64,000 nucleotides of DNA from Zopfochytrium polystomum. Its lineage: Eukaryota > Chytridiomycota > Chytridiomycetes > Chytridiales > Chytridiaceae. Positions within the stretch are counted from its first letter, which is position 1; every line of letters starts with the position of its first letter. Made by a program: the position numbers and the translations under genes. Positions 52,850-63,981 of this stretch are shown here, piece after piece. The notes beneath the pieces were generated by a model that made no database searches, was not told where the DNA came from, and saw only the letters and a program-made list of their open reading frames with translations. The stretch lies in assembly GCA_025765615.1 (NCBI GenBank), contig JAIVFJ010000278.1, forward strand, positions 1 to 64,000, in the 5' to 3' direction.

Positions 52850-54169
52850 CCAATCGTAGATCTTGCTAATGCTTATATATATTCTTCTGTTAAAACTTAA
52901 GCTTAGGTTTATTCAAAAAGAGAACCTCCCAGTTAAGATTACATTCTTATCTCAACAAATTTTTTGTAAAAGTCAAATCAATCTTGCTCTTGCACACACT
53001 TCCGCATCCATTGTCCCACTTTCACTGCCTTCTGCACTGGTGAGTCACATCTTTGGGACAATCCATTTCCCCAACCATGTAGTTCAGAAAACCGCCAAAC
53101 TACGCTTCGAGAATGTTTACAATTGTTTGAGTTGAGCTGGCCGTCTTTGAGCAAAATGCATCCTGATTCAAAGGTTGCCTGATCCGTCCAAATAACTTTT
53201 GTCCACTCTTCAACAGCCCAGTCTTTACACTGAAGTCTAAAATATTCTCTTTTTCTTTATGAAGTGTGGCTGTGGATTCCAAGCGGGAGCAAGTGCCTTC
53301 AAAATTTCAAATGGTTCCGATTCAAACTGAACAAGAGCAAGCCATATTTCTGGTGTTTGCGAATGTGCAAATTCGCAGCTCATTGATTCAAAGCACTTAT
53401 GATCAGACAGAGCCCGCGTCTAGCTCGCCAATTTCATTCGCAACAGCCCAAACTTTTATCAATGCCTCTGAAGTTGCTTTAAAAACCAAATATGAAAATC
53501 GGAAATGGGCTAATAGTTTTGAATTTCTCGTTTTAAGCAAGTGGACCGAACTTCTCGCAGAAGTCAACATATTGAAACAGAAGTTTATCGCCACCGCGGC
53601 TCCATTCTAACTACACATTTCGTCCTCGTTGCACTGACGATGTTGCAAGGGCGAGACATTCTCTTCGTCACTGAATATGTGCCCTGCCCAACCCACTTTA
53701 GCGTGGTGGCTTCCCTGGGGCACCGTGTTGAGCACCTGTTGAAGTTCTAGAGCATCCTCGACTCCCGTTCTTGCTCGTCGATCCAGATTATCTGGGGTTT
53801 TTAAATTTTCCAAGTTTTTTGCTGCATTCATATCTCAGCCGTGTTTCTTTTCCAGCTCACTTCAAACGGCCACGTTTCGGATGCTGGGCGGCGCCAGGCA
53901 TTTGCCCCGAGCAGCCCTTCAGGCCGCTGTTCTTGGCTGAGGCCCACTGTCGCCACCGTCGCTTCATTTTGGTCTACCCCTTGTTCTTCTCTCTCTCTTG
54001 TCTGAGGACATGAGCCACTGTTGCACCCGCTCTGCTTCTCGTTCCTTCTTCTAGTACGGGCCGAAGGCCAGAATGCAGGGGAGACGCTCATGTGCGTGAC
54101 AAATACTCATAGCTCCCACCACAAAGTAGTTACATTGGCATTGCTGGAGTCACTCTGAGTCTGGCTACT
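52850..54169. other. No gene recognised
   Basis: One plus-strand open frame of 114 residues (53266-53610) is AT-richer than neighbouring genes and has no recognisable motif. The A-run 54246-54270 just downstream lies in an intron of the next gene. Confidence 0.4.
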
Positions 54170-55555
54170 TTAGATCAAATCTCCAAGGTTCATCGGCGCC
54201 TCGAGAATCTGGTTGGAATTAGCGACACCACAAAAAAAATAGAACAAAAAAAAAAAAAAAAAAAAAAAAGGTTAGCCTCGCGCAGACAGTGGATTACTCC
54301 GTACCTCGGTACCATACATCGTCTCCACTTCCCTCAAAGTCCGCATATCCTCCTCACCCGCCACAAAACTGACCGCCGCGACCCCCCTGCCAAACACGCC
54401 GCGCCTCCCGACCCGCCGGAGGTACGTCTTGGGGTCGCGCGGAAAGTCGTACTGCACGATGAAATACACGCATCCGAAGTCGACGAACAGAGGAACGCCG
54501 ACGTTCTCGCAGACGACGGGGAAGCGCAGGACGCCGGAGCGGCAGTCGCGCAGGGCGCTGGCGCGGGCGAGCGGGGAGAGGTCGTCGAGGATGATTGCGG
54601 CGGAGGGGAAGCCCTTTTCCTGGAGGTGGGCGGCGACGTGCGACGCGGTGGCCGGGTCGTTGCAGTAGGTGATCGCGAAGGCCGTCTGGACGACGTCGAA
54701 AACGTCCAGGAGCGTGTCGAGCTTCCATTCCGGCCGATCGATGTCGACGTAGAACTGCTTGTTGCTCGCAAGGGTGAGTTGGTCGTCGGATTGGACGTGG
54801 ATGGGATTGTGCGCGGTGCGGGCGGCGAGGAGTTGGAGGTCGGCGGGGAGGGAAGATGAGGTGAGGAGCACGGTGGTGTGGCGCGGGAGGCGGAGGAAGA
54901 TTTCGTGGACGGGATCCGCGAGCCCGCGCAGGGCGGTCCGGTCTGCGTCGTCGAGGGCGAGCGTTGCGATCGCGGACGTGGGGAGGCGGCCGCTTGTGAT
55001 GAGGGTGAGGACCAGGGCCGGAGTACCGACGACGAGGTGTGGGCCGGCGGCGGCGACCGGGACGTCGTGGCGAAGGTCGCCGAGGCAGGCGTGGCAGGAG
55101 ACGCGGGTTCTCTTGCCGATGCTGGCTACGATGCTTTTGAAGGCCAGGGCGTGCTCGGTAGTTGGGACGAGTACGATGGCCTGCGGTTGTTTCAGAGCGG
55201 GGCGGATCTTTTGGAGCGCGGCGATCGCGAGCATGGTGGTTTTGCCCTCGCTGGACTGGGCCATGATGATCAAGTTGCGGCGTTGGCTGGTAGCGGCGGG
55301 AATCGCTCGCCGCTGGAGCAAGGTTGGATGTTTGAAGCTGGGCAAAGAAGAATAATGCGGTCAGTAAGCCGCAGGGATCGCCCGCCCACCCACCCAGAGT
55401 CAATCAGTCCTCGTAGCAAACTATCGTGGAACTCCATTGCGTCAAACGCGTCGTCAGCCTGAACAGTCGAAAGATCGGCGACAGGGGGAGCTTTTAGTGG
55501 AGCAGATCGTCAGACAACTCAAACGCCGTCGTCTTACCAGCCGCGGGTGCGCCAT
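54170..55555 (-). CDS. eIF4A-family DEAD-box paralogue with degenerate motifs
   Basis: Minus-strand exons 55555-55538, 55458-55394, 55337-54305 and 54208-54170 join in phase to give 384 residues, close to eIF4A length, with an eIF4A-like start (FDAMEFHDSLLRGLIDSGFKHPTLLQ, Q motif) and end (APMNLGDLI). eIF4A unwinds mRNA leaders. Motif I is intact (AQSSEGKT). Others are altered: Ia PTTEHA for PTRELA, Ib TPALV for TPGRV, II DDAD for DEAD, III SSS for SAT, V CENVGVPL for TDVxARG, VI RRVGRRGVFGR for HRIGRSGRFGR, losing the His and the arginine finger. ATP may bind, but hydrolysis and RNA unwinding are doubtful. The open frame and consistent splicing argue against simple decay. A dead relative lies at 43590-43960. 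Confidence 0.88.
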
Positions 55556-56499
55556 CGCCGTCGGGCCAAGTCTTGTCGGGCTTGCTTTCGTTTGCGTGTG
55601 AGAGAAACTGCGCCACTAAGCGCTTGCGCTGAGGCACGACGCAACGAGTGTCAAAGTTACCACCAACGATCTGGTGCCGTGGGCGCGTGCGCGGTAGGCG
55701 ACGCTATCCTTCTGATACTACGAAAACTGTTCCAGCCTGATACGATCCCCGAAGGAGAAGCTTTTTTTGTCATGTTCCGCCATTAAATGCAATCATGATA
55801 GGTAGCTCACACGAATCTTGGGGCATTTGAGAACGGGAAACAGTGGGTAAGGCAACAGTTCATGACCTTTGAGAATATCAGAGAAGCAATCAGAGAAGCA
55901 ATCAACGCATGCTGCAACAAGGCAGAGTTGTCCCTTGCCGCAAGCGCGGCCCGTTATAAACCCCGCCGCCGTTGCAAGCACTGTTGGAGACATTTTAGCC
56001 AGGAGCAACACTCTTGGAGAGCAAAGATTCACACTGAGCGGCTGCCAGCGTCGCTGCACGGAGATGATTTTGAAAATCAAAGCGTGAGAGCGAGCAAGAC
56101 AGCCCCGTTTGCTTGGGCAGGCGGCCGAGTGCGGGAAAAAGTAGCCCCGCGGCAACACAGTGTCGACGATCCCAGCCAGGTGGGTGAAGTGAGTAACGGT
56201 GATCGAGTGTGCTTTGGGTTTGGTGGTCTTGCGATTGGTGGTGTGCGCTGACCACTCAATCGCCGCGATGCCGTCAGCACGCCCATGCACCCAATGCAGG
56301 CCAAGAGATTTCCCTTTTCAGGCCCAAACTAGTTTTTGATACCCGACCGCCACCAGACCCCGTCCCCCCGGCCGGTGCTACCCGCACACCCTCGCTGCCG
56401 CAGGACCGAAGGGCAAGCCAGTACGAGCCGCGATCGCTCCTGGCGCGAACCGCATCTTGAGGATTGAGAAAGAGCTTTCTTTGGAGGATCTAGACCAGC
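55556..56499. other. Intergenic, no gene seen
   Basis: Contains a 15-bp tandem duplication (AGAGAAGCAATC, about 55880-55905). No gene recognised. Confidence 0.45.
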
Positions 56500-57829
56500 A
56501 TGGCTCAGCCATCCGCGGCGTACCTGCTCTCGCGCATGACCGGCCTCCTCGTCTTTGCTCCCGCCATCAACGCCGACATCTGCATGCTCAACCTCGTCGC
56601 CTGCATCGCGGACGAGACCAAGCGCCGCCGGGCACTCGCCGCGTCGGAAACAGCCGCAACTGCATCGGAAGACCCCCGGAGGAGGCCGCTGATCTCCGTG
56701 GCGCAGAAGGCCATCGTCGTCGGCACGTGCGTCAGCATCTTTGCCGATCTGCTCATCCTGTACAGTTGCGTGCACTCCACCTTGGATAACGCGTAAGCGA
56801 TACCCGATCTTGCCATTGTTTCATTCTAATGGGACGGTGCCTTCATTTCCCCCCCGCAGATGGTCAGGTTTTCCAAAGTGGATGCTACTGTTCAACGTTG
56901 TCAAGCGGCTGCACAGCATCATCGCCGTCCACATCTCCTTCCTCCGCATGCAAGTCGTCACCGGCCGATTCCGCCCAAAGCGCTCTTCTATCAGCCGTAA
57001 CCGGAGCGGATCGAGACAGAGAACCACGCTCCAGCGAATCACAGGCAACTTGCCCGCCCTCCTCTCGACCCTTGGGTACACAGTCGTCTCCTTTCTCGCC
57101 GTGGGCTTCCAGGCGTTCGCGTCCTTTGACAACCGCTGGGACGGTAAAGCCATCCGCCAGAGCGGGCCCTTTGCCTTGTACAGAATCGTCACCTTCATCG
57201 GAACCTCCTATTTGACCCTCGTCGCCTTGTACACTGACACTGCGCTCATCTCGCTCAGCACGAAGCTCTACGAGGCCGGTCGATCCAGCAACAGCGCACC
57301 CCCCACTTCTCCCCGCACCAGCTCCTCCCGCGACGCCGTCGCAGTAATCCTCAGCCCCGTCGTCTTTAACGAAAACCGAACCTCAACGGCTGCAGATCCA
57401 CCAACAATCACCACCACCCCGTATCCAACACCCTTCTCCATCGACCCCCTCCAGCGCGTGAAAAAATACTACAACCACTGGATCAACCTCTGCTACGAGG
57501 TCCTCCTCTTCTTCGCCTACGTCGTCCTCAGCGTCGCCTACTTCTTCGACTCGGACTTTATCGCCGGCGTCTTTGTCGAGCAGGCGCTCATGTCGATTGT
57601 CGCACTGAACGGATACGTCCTGCTCCACGCCGCGCTCAAGGACGCTGACACCGCGGCGCCGTTCGTCGCGGCGGCCGCGGCGGGTGTTGCCGACGGGGTC
57701 CGCGGAACCGCCGGGAGAGTGCAAGCGAAACCGTGGGGTGAGGACGAGCCGCATGTTGACGACGGGGCGCTCTTTGGATCCGCGTCGTCTTCGCGCCCGT
57801 TCAACAGCGGATACGGAGAGACCGACTGA
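56500..57829 (+). CDS. Multi-pass membrane protein, family unknown
   Basis: Two exons, 56500-56792 and 56860-57829 (GTAAGC donor, CCGCAG acceptor, in phase), give 420 residues. Hydrophobic spans: YLLSRMTGLLVFAPAI, AIVVGTCVSIFADLLILYS, WMLLFNVVKRLHSIIAVHI, LLSTLGYTVVSFLAVGFQAF, LYRIVTFIGTSYLTLVALY, LCYEVLLFFAYVVLSVAYFF and FVEQALMSIVALNGYVLLHA. That is seven candidate spans, a GPCR-like count. A long Ser/Thr/Pro-rich loop (about residues 255-305) precedes the sixth, and the C-terminal tail is hydrophilic. No GPCR signature motif is recognised. It may be a lineage-specific receptor or transporter. Confidence 0.75.
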
Positions 57830-58923
57830 GTGGTGCGAGCGTTTTTTATGAACCCTTCAAAAATTTCTTTGCATCATGTTTCCTTAAAGTGTCAGTTTCA
57901 AGGTGCTGCGCACCAAAGAGTCTTTCACGACTCCATCGCCCTTCCTTTTTCATCATTCTTTTTGCTTGTCCGCATATCTGTTTCGCGATGATATGGGCTT
58001 GCGGTTTGTTGTGCTTGACGCATACTACTCTCCCCGCGGTCCACAAACTTTTTTGTTTGCTTTGCTTTTTAGCAGTTCTTCTCCCACTACTTACTCGCTT
58101 CCCCCGCGTCACTTTGCGAAATGCGCTGACGGCCGAGAAGTTGCGATTGCGTTTGTGCACAGCATCCTTTATCCCTTACATTACGGTTTAAATGGTCATT
58201 TACATATTAAAATATCCATTTTAGCAGCCCCGACCTCCAGTGGCATCATTTGTCGATTTATCGTCTCGCCAAATATCGTTTGTTTCGGAAAAATGTCCGG
58301 GGAAAGCCTGGACTTCGTGCTGGAATTCGCTCATCCTGCATTTTCGCCCCCCTCACTCGTTATGTCACTTGAAGGATTGGTGAGTACGGTTTGCGATGCT
58401 GATTCATTCACGCGTCCTCCTCTGCCCTGCTGGGGGGTGAGACACCGTCCATCACATGACACATTACATTGTTATCATCAGGTGCTCTGCCCCGTGAAGT
58501 GCGGGAAAGACAGTTTCCACCGTTGTCTCGATTTCAGATGACGCGATGGCTTTCTCGCAAACTCCTAACCGCGCAGCTTTTCCGTCGTACAAAAACTACC
58601 GTTTTCCTTGGCATCCGCGAAAGACAACGAACGTGCGTCGGGACGGCGCGTCGGGTGGAACATCGGCCGCACATCAGAGCAGAAATGGGAGTTCATTCCC
58701 CAGTCTTTCGGGCAAGACAGGACAGATGTCTCTCTCCTGCAAAAAACTTGCGTTTTCTTCATGACCACTCCTTATCGCACTTGGTTGATTTGGTTCTCGA
58801 TTTCAACTCCATGGTTCGCAAAAAAAAAGCTCCTAATTCGGACAAGCACATGGCCCCCACCGTTGTCTCGACTTAAACAGCCCACAAAGGCTTACTTCCT
58901 GTCTTTTCCGCCCCGCGAAGCAG
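57830..58923. other. Intergenic, no gene seen
   Basis: The 14-base string CACCGTTGTCTCGA occurs twice (about 58517 and 58857); nothing else assignable. Confidence 0.45.
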
Positions 58924-58930
58924 TATAAAA
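58924..58930 (+). promoter_or_regulatory. TATA box of the small secreted peptide gene
   Basis: TATAAAA, 90-96 bp upstream of the ATG at 59020, the same spacing as the tyrosinase TATA box. Confidence 0.6.
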
Positions 58931-59019
58931 ACAGTTCCCTCTCTCTACCTTGAAAGATCAGACTACCTCTCAACCGCACAAAAAAGAAACTCACACAACC
59001 TCAACCTCAAACACCAACT

Positions 59020-59252
59020 ATGCGCTTCACCGCCATCGCCCTCATCCTCGCCGTCCTCGCTGCCGCCGCCTCCGCGGCCCCCGCGCCTGCCCCTGGCGGT
59101 ACAATGATGCACCTTTCGCTTTGGCCCTTCGCTTTTTGATATGACAACGTTCATTAACCCCTCTCTTTTCCGCAATCTTACCATCCAAAAAAAAATACCG
59201 CATACCAGGCGACTGCAAAAACGGACCCAACCGGGACCAGCCGTGCTACTAG
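59020..59252 (+). CDS. 40-residue secreted two-Cys peptide
   Basis: Exons 59020-59098 and 59209-59252 (GTACAA donor, ACCAG acceptor, in phase). The signal peptide MRFTAIALILAVLAAAASA is followed by an AP-repeat (APAPAPGG). The mature end is DCKNGPNRDQPCY and stop. The two cysteines, nine residues apart, could form one disulphide loop. The A-rich leader, close TATA box and clean splice pair support a real, possibly strongly expressed gene. A predicted signal cleavage after ASA would leave about 21 residues. Role unknown: signalling peptide, antimicrobial or wall peptide are all possible. Confidence 0.65.
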
Positions 59253-59588
59253 TCCCGTCGCATCGAACAAATACCTTTCTACTCAAACGAAAACTCCCCG
59301 ACGTGCCGCAACCCTCCGCTCTTTTCTTTTGCTCTCTAATCGGCTTGCTGTGTTTTGCAAAATCTTTTTTCCAACACACCGACCCTCTCTATGTTGTTCT
59401 CCTTGTTTGTGGTGAGCGAAGGTTATTCGATCCTCGATTGCCTCTTTTGTTTGAATCGAAACCAATAAACAAAATTTGTAGTTGTCGGCGAATGACGACA
59501 GATGTGTTAGTGCGCGATATGATATGACTCGTTGAGATGCACCAGGGTGGAGGTTCATCCTCGAAACAGCCAATTTCGTCAGTTGTTC

Positions 59589-59660
59589 TAGCAGCGGAAC
59601 GTTTCGATCGTTCGACCTTTGGGTTATGAGCCCAACGTGCTTCCACTACACTACGCTGCT
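59589..59660 (-). tRNA. Initiator tRNA-Met(CAU)
   Basis: Acceptor AGCAGCG/CGCTGCT with an A1-T72 pair, discriminator A. The anticodon stem TGGGC... contains the initiator GGG/CCC run around loop CTCATAA. The T-loop has GATCGAAAC, the eukaryotic initiator form with A54. No intron. Clearly distinct from the elongator tRNA-Met at 13473. Confidence 0.92.
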
Positions 59661-60321
59661 GTTGTGAAACATCAATTTGCGCGCAACACCATCGGCAAGA
59701 AAAACCGAACAAGGAACAACGCTGCGATTCGCTTCAGGGAATCGAACGGCCGTCGAGGATGGAAGCGGTTGCGTTTCGCCAGCAGCAAAGTTTTCCGTTG
59801 ACTCCCAAAACGTAGACTTTTTTTTCTTTTTTTTTTTTCGTATATGGGGGCATCAGCTTCGAACAAAGTCTGCGACAAAGTATGACGAGAACGTACAAAA
59901 CTGGTGGGGCCAAGCGGTGTTGGTAGGATATTGCCCTACCCAACCCCAACGATTCGGCAAATGCTGAAGGAATCTATCCATGAAGGCGAGATACTACTTT
60001 CGTATACTTCTACTGCTATGAATCCTTTGCAGGTTTTTCGGAAGGAGGACGACGCCAATGTACCGTGCAGAACAGAACGCAGGGGAAAGAGCAAAGTGCC
60101 TCTGCCATTTCTTGTCATGGACTGGATTTTGTCTTCGGAATGACGGGCAATTGGCGGAACCGTTGAACTTCAGCCTGGGCAATTTTGTTTTTTCCCTTTT
60201 CTGGAAGGGTTTCGGGTGGCGCGAAGTGGATTTCGGCTGGGGAGAGACAGGCTTGCGCAAAAAGTGTGAAGAGAGAGACAGAGAGAAAAAGTGAGACAGA
60301 GGGAGAGAAAAAAAAAGCGAG

Positions 60322-60389
<68 letters not shown>

Positions 60390-60616
60390 GGCAACTTGCT
60401 TCCGTTTCGGGAGCCGTTTCCGCCCAAATGCAGGGACTGCGTACGTTTGTGAGCGATAAGAGTGGGTGGGGAGAGTCACTGCCACACGTCTGAACCTGCG
60501 CACAGTGTGGCGGAGCCAGATTTCAGTGGTGGGTGTGTGTGTGAGAGGGGCAGAAAAAAAAAAAAAAAAAAAAAAAAAAGGAGGAGCATCAGCGAGAGTA
60601 CTACTGAAACAAACAC
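59661..60616. other. Intergenic with (GA)n and poly-A
   Basis: (GA)n microsatellite at 60318-60386 and a 27-nt A-run at about 60553-60579, 38 bp before the GT32 start codon. No gene recognised. Confidence 0.6.
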
Positions 60617-61621
60617 ATGGCGGTCGTCTCCCTCGTAACCCGCTCCGTGCTGCAGAGAAGGAAGCAGCTCCTCACAATCCTCCTGGCGCTATTCCTCGTC
60701 TGCAACCTCGCCGTCTTCCAGCGCGACGCCCTCCTCCGATCCGCCGCGACCCTCGGCTGGTCGGGCTCCGTCGCCAACACCGCCTCCATCCCGCGAACGA
60801 TCCACCAAACCTGGAAGACCAGCAACCTCCGCCGCTTCGCCGCCCAGCACCCAGACCGCTTCGACTGGTTCAGCTCATGGGACCGCCTCAACCCCGCCTA
60901 CCGCCACCTCCTCCGCGACGACGCCCAGATCGAAACATACGTCAAAGCGCACTTCCCCGGACGCGTCTACGCCGCCTTCGCACGCCTACCCCAGATCGTC
61001 CAGCGCGCCGACCTCTACCGCTACCTCGTCCTCCTCAGGGACGGCGGCGTCTACACCGACCTCGACACCATCTGCCGCAAGCCCGTCGACCGATGGGCGC
61101 CGGACGGCTCAAAGGGAATCAAATTCATCGCAGGCCTCGAGTGGGACTGGGACGGCGACAGCAACGAGATCCAAATGTGCCAGTGGACCATGGCCGCCGC
61201 GCCCCGACACCCGATCATGGTCGCCCTCGTCGAGTGGATCGTCAGGGAGATTGAGGAAAAGTCCGACGACGAGCTCAGGAGCGTCGATATGGTCGTCCCC
61301 CTCACGGGACCGCACCCTTGGACCAACGCCATCCGCGACTATATCGCTTCCATCGGCGACGACCTCCAGAGGGCGCAGAACTACACGCACGGCTCCGTGC
61401 AGATGGGCGACGTGCTCGTCCTTGGGATGACGTCGTTCTCCCCGGGTCACTCGCGGTCAAAGGGGTTCGACCACCCGGATGCCTGCGTCGAGCACATTTT
61501 CACGGGCGACAAGGAGGGCGGTTGGAAGATGGTCGAAAAGGAGGCGCGCAGCAGGGAAGCGAGCAAGGAGACTGCGGGAAAAGAGGCTGGCGAAGAGTCT
61601 GGCAAAGACGAAGAGAAATGA
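60617..61621 (+). CDS. GT32 glycosyltransferase (Och1-like)
   Basis: Single-exon, 334 residues. The N-terminus is a type-II membrane anchor (basic RRKQ, then LLTILLALFLVCNLAVF, residues 18-36), placing it in the Golgi. The family start motif IPRTIHQTWKT is at about 56-66. RADLYRYLVLLRDGGVYTDLDTICRKP holds the DxD metal/nucleotide-sugar site. A Trp/Asp-rich acceptor region (GLEWDWDGDSNE), QWTMAAAPRHP, and GPHPWTNAI follow. GT32 enzymes transfer mannose or other hexoses to glycoprotein or glycolipid acceptors (fungal Och1 starts N-glycan outer chains). The C-terminal 40 residues are Lys/Glu-rich and non-conserved. Two short relics of this family lie in the segmental duplication. Confidence 0.92.
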   Translation: MAVVSLVTRSVLQRRKQLLTILLALFLVCNLAVFQRDALLRSAATLGWSGSVANTASIPRTIHQTWKTSNLRRFAAQHPDRFDWFSSWDRLNPAYRHLLRDDAQIETYVKAHFPGRVYAAFARLPQIVQRADLYRYLVLLRDGGVYTDLDTICRKPVDRWAPDGSKGIKFIAGLEWDWDGDSNEIQMCQWTMAAAPRHPIMVALVEWIVREIEEKSDDELRSVDMVVPLTGPHPWTNAIRDYIASIGDDLQRAQNYTHGSVQMGDVLVLGMTSFSPGHSRSKGFDHPDACVEHIFTGDKEGGWKMVEKEARSREASKETAGKEAGEESGKDEEK

Positions 61622-62257
61622 GGGCGGTGTGATCAAGAGGGTCACGGGTGAGGGCAGGGTCTTTGTGTGTGGCAAGACTTTTACACGGACGATTGCTCGA
61701 TAAAATAAATACAAATCTATGAACCCCTTCATGCTCGTCTATTGAATCAATACATGATTGAGGAGACGATGTCGGCGCGCATACAGACGTTGGAGCATCC
61801 TCTGCGCGACATGTTGGGAGGGTGAAATTAGCGTTCCAGTTGACCCACCCACCTCCGAGTCTCGCGCCCCTCCTCGAGACGCCTTCTTCGCGAAAGAGAT
61901 ATGATCGCTGCACTTTCACCCACTCCGAAAATGAACTCGTGAAAGTCTCAGGCGCCTGCAGAGAAAACCACAAAGGATCCGAAAGATCGATTTCTGACTG
62001 TATCCCAACTCCTGAAGCCGGATTGGAAGAAGCTTCGCTTGGCCATTTTTTGTCGCTGTGGTTGTGGTGAAGGGTTGGTGAAGTTGGTGAAGAAGAACGA
62101 TGGCTGACAAGTCCGTCACTAATTAGCGAGGAGGATGAAAGGACCCACTTGGATCTTTTTACTAAGTGGCCCCTAATGGAATTTTTTTTTTTTTGGCAAA
62201 ACATCGTGCAGTGCCAACAATTTTGCTATCAAGTCTGTGTCGGAACGTATTAAATAG

Positions 62258-62353
62258 GCCTTCTTAGCTCAGCTGGCAGAGCGTATCCCTCGTAGCTGGC
62301 GAGCAATCGCCGCTGGAAGGATAAGGTCGTCGGTCCGATTCCGGCAGAAGGCA
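62258..62353 (+). tRNA. tRNA-Thr(CGU) with intron, duplication copy
   Basis: Identical to 21692-21787, including the intron. Confidence 0.85.
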
Positions 62354-62884
62354 CCATGCACGTCTCGTTAAAATTTCCCCGTACTGATGTGTACAATGTG
62401 TCAGCATCGCGCCGTTAAGCAATCCAAACAAATCACCTGTCTTTGCGCTTGGAGTCGAAGCAGTGTTTGCAATCATGTATGGATGCCAGCCGGTTCGTTA
62501 ACAACCACACATCTATTACCACCTTTGTAATGGCTAGGCTGACCCCTCTTTGACACCTCTCCCTTCCCGCCTTGCGAGCACCGCCGTCCCGCTTCGCGAC
62601 CGCACAGCGCGCTCAATCAACATAAATTGACTCACGCTCACAACGCCCACCACCCCTTCCCCCCCTCCCTTTCAGTGGAACGGGAGGTGCCGCTAGAACT
62701 GCAATGTGAATTTCCAAGAGAAGCGCTGAGTGCACACCACGGAGTGTGTTTATCAACAGTTCCAACCTTTTTATCGGCGGGCGCACTGTCCTGTGCCTTA
62801 CCCGACGACCAGCAAGTATAGAATGCGGGGAAAGAGCGAAGTGAACGAACAGACCGCGTTTCATAAATACCAGGTGTTGCGCGG

Positions 62885-62960
62885 TTCTGTCTGTTTTCGG
62901 ACCGTTTCGACTGGTTCAGCTCCTGGGACCGCTTCAACCCCGAGGCGGGGCCCTCGCGAT
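62885..62960 (+). pseudogene. GT32 fragment relic (copy 2)
   Basis: Same short stretch as at 22297 (FRTVSTGSAPGTA in one frame; the GT32-like reading DRFDWFSSWDRFNP in another). It lies about 1.3 kb downstream of the intact GT32 gene. Confidence 0.65.
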
Positions 62961-63587
62961 TAGGGGTCGGCGGGCCGACTGCAGGACGACCTTTGCGCAG
63001 ATGGCGCGCGGGAGTTTCCGAGCCCTGCCGGTCGACGGAGAGAAGCGGGGGGTCGGTGAAACGCTGCTCCGCGTTCGCACAGCTTTTTTTGGGCGCTGGG
63101 GTGAGATGCTCGCGGGGCGCTTCCGGCTGTCCGTGCGAATTAAAGTTTGCCCGAACGATTGTTCGGGACTTTCTGTTTTGCGAAGCCAGATGCGCGTTGA
63201 CGGATCAGACAATCCAGCAAAGTGTGAGTTCTAAGCGTCGTGATGGTGACTGCTTTCGTTGTGGATTAGCACTGATCTAGCTCGCATCTCAATGCTACAT
63301 TTGCTTCAAAGAAACTCCTTTTTTCAACAGCACTAATATTACAATAAACTGCGAAAGAGATACGGTCGCTTCACTTTCACCCACACCGACTTCTCGTTCC
63401 TCCAGGATATCGTTGTGGCATAGCGTAAGCGAATCAGCATGACCCCCCTTTCCCGGTGCAGACTGGAGTTACAGTTGAGATGTCAGAAGGGAACGAAAAC
63501 AAACAAAAAGGCCTAACAACCGCAGTAAAGGAGAGGAAAAATATGGAGCGGAATGCTCACCAGCGAGAACTGCGCGACCCGAGCTAC

Positions 63588-63703
63588 TTCCACCGGCAAA
63601 ACCCCCCCTCAAGGGAGAACCGCCACCGGACAAACTCACCCTCAAGGGAGAACCGCCACCGGACAAACCCCCCTTCAAGGGAGAACCGCCACCGGACAAA
63701 CCT
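63588..63703. repeat. 33-bp minisatellite, expanded
   Basis: Unit CGCCACCGGACAAAC...AAGGGAGAAC, 33 bp, in three near-identical tandem units; the other duplication copy has one partial unit (about 23020-23046). On the minus strand the unit encodes in-frame SGGGSPLRGGF repeats. Confidence 0.9.
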
Positions 63704-63774
63704 CCTCCGATTCTTCTCCCTTTTCCTTTGTATTTTCGAAGCGAGAGATGGGGGGGTTGGGGGGTGAGGAGGGT

Positions 63775-63981
63775 TTACGATGTGAGAAACGAAACGCTTC
63801 GTTGCCACGAAGCTGGCTCCTGGCTCTTACCACGACGAGTCAACGCGATTTGTGCACCTGCAGCTTGGGCATTCGACGCAGGCGCTGCGGCACCTTGAAG
63901 GTCTGCACCGACCGGAGCCGCCGCGGCGAGGCTGGTGAATGCTGCCAGAAGGATGGCGACGAGGAGCGAGACAACTTGCAT
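63775..63981 (-). CDS. Small secreted protein ORF (duplication copy 2)
   Basis: Signal peptide MQVVSLLVAILLAAFTSLAAAA as in copy 1, then APVGADLQGAAAPASNAQAAG and LTRRG, followed by the same GTAAGAG possible donor. Read through, it stops after 68 residues (SVSFLTS) because of an indel relative to copy 1. The first exon is well conserved between the copies; the region after the donor is not, which fits a spliced gene with an unrecognised second exon. Confidence 0.5.
   Translation of the reverse strand: MQVVSLLVAILLAAFTSLAAAAPVGADLQGAAAPASNAQAAGAQIALTRRGKSQEPASWQRSVSFLTS

Noticed and set aside
53266..53610. 114-residue open frame as a gene
   Set aside because: AT-rich, no motif, no splice or promoter support, and the opposite strand is also open in part.
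55862..56251. Open frame of 129 residues on the plus strand
   Set aside because: No domain, no paralogue in the window, and both strands are equally open; probably chance.
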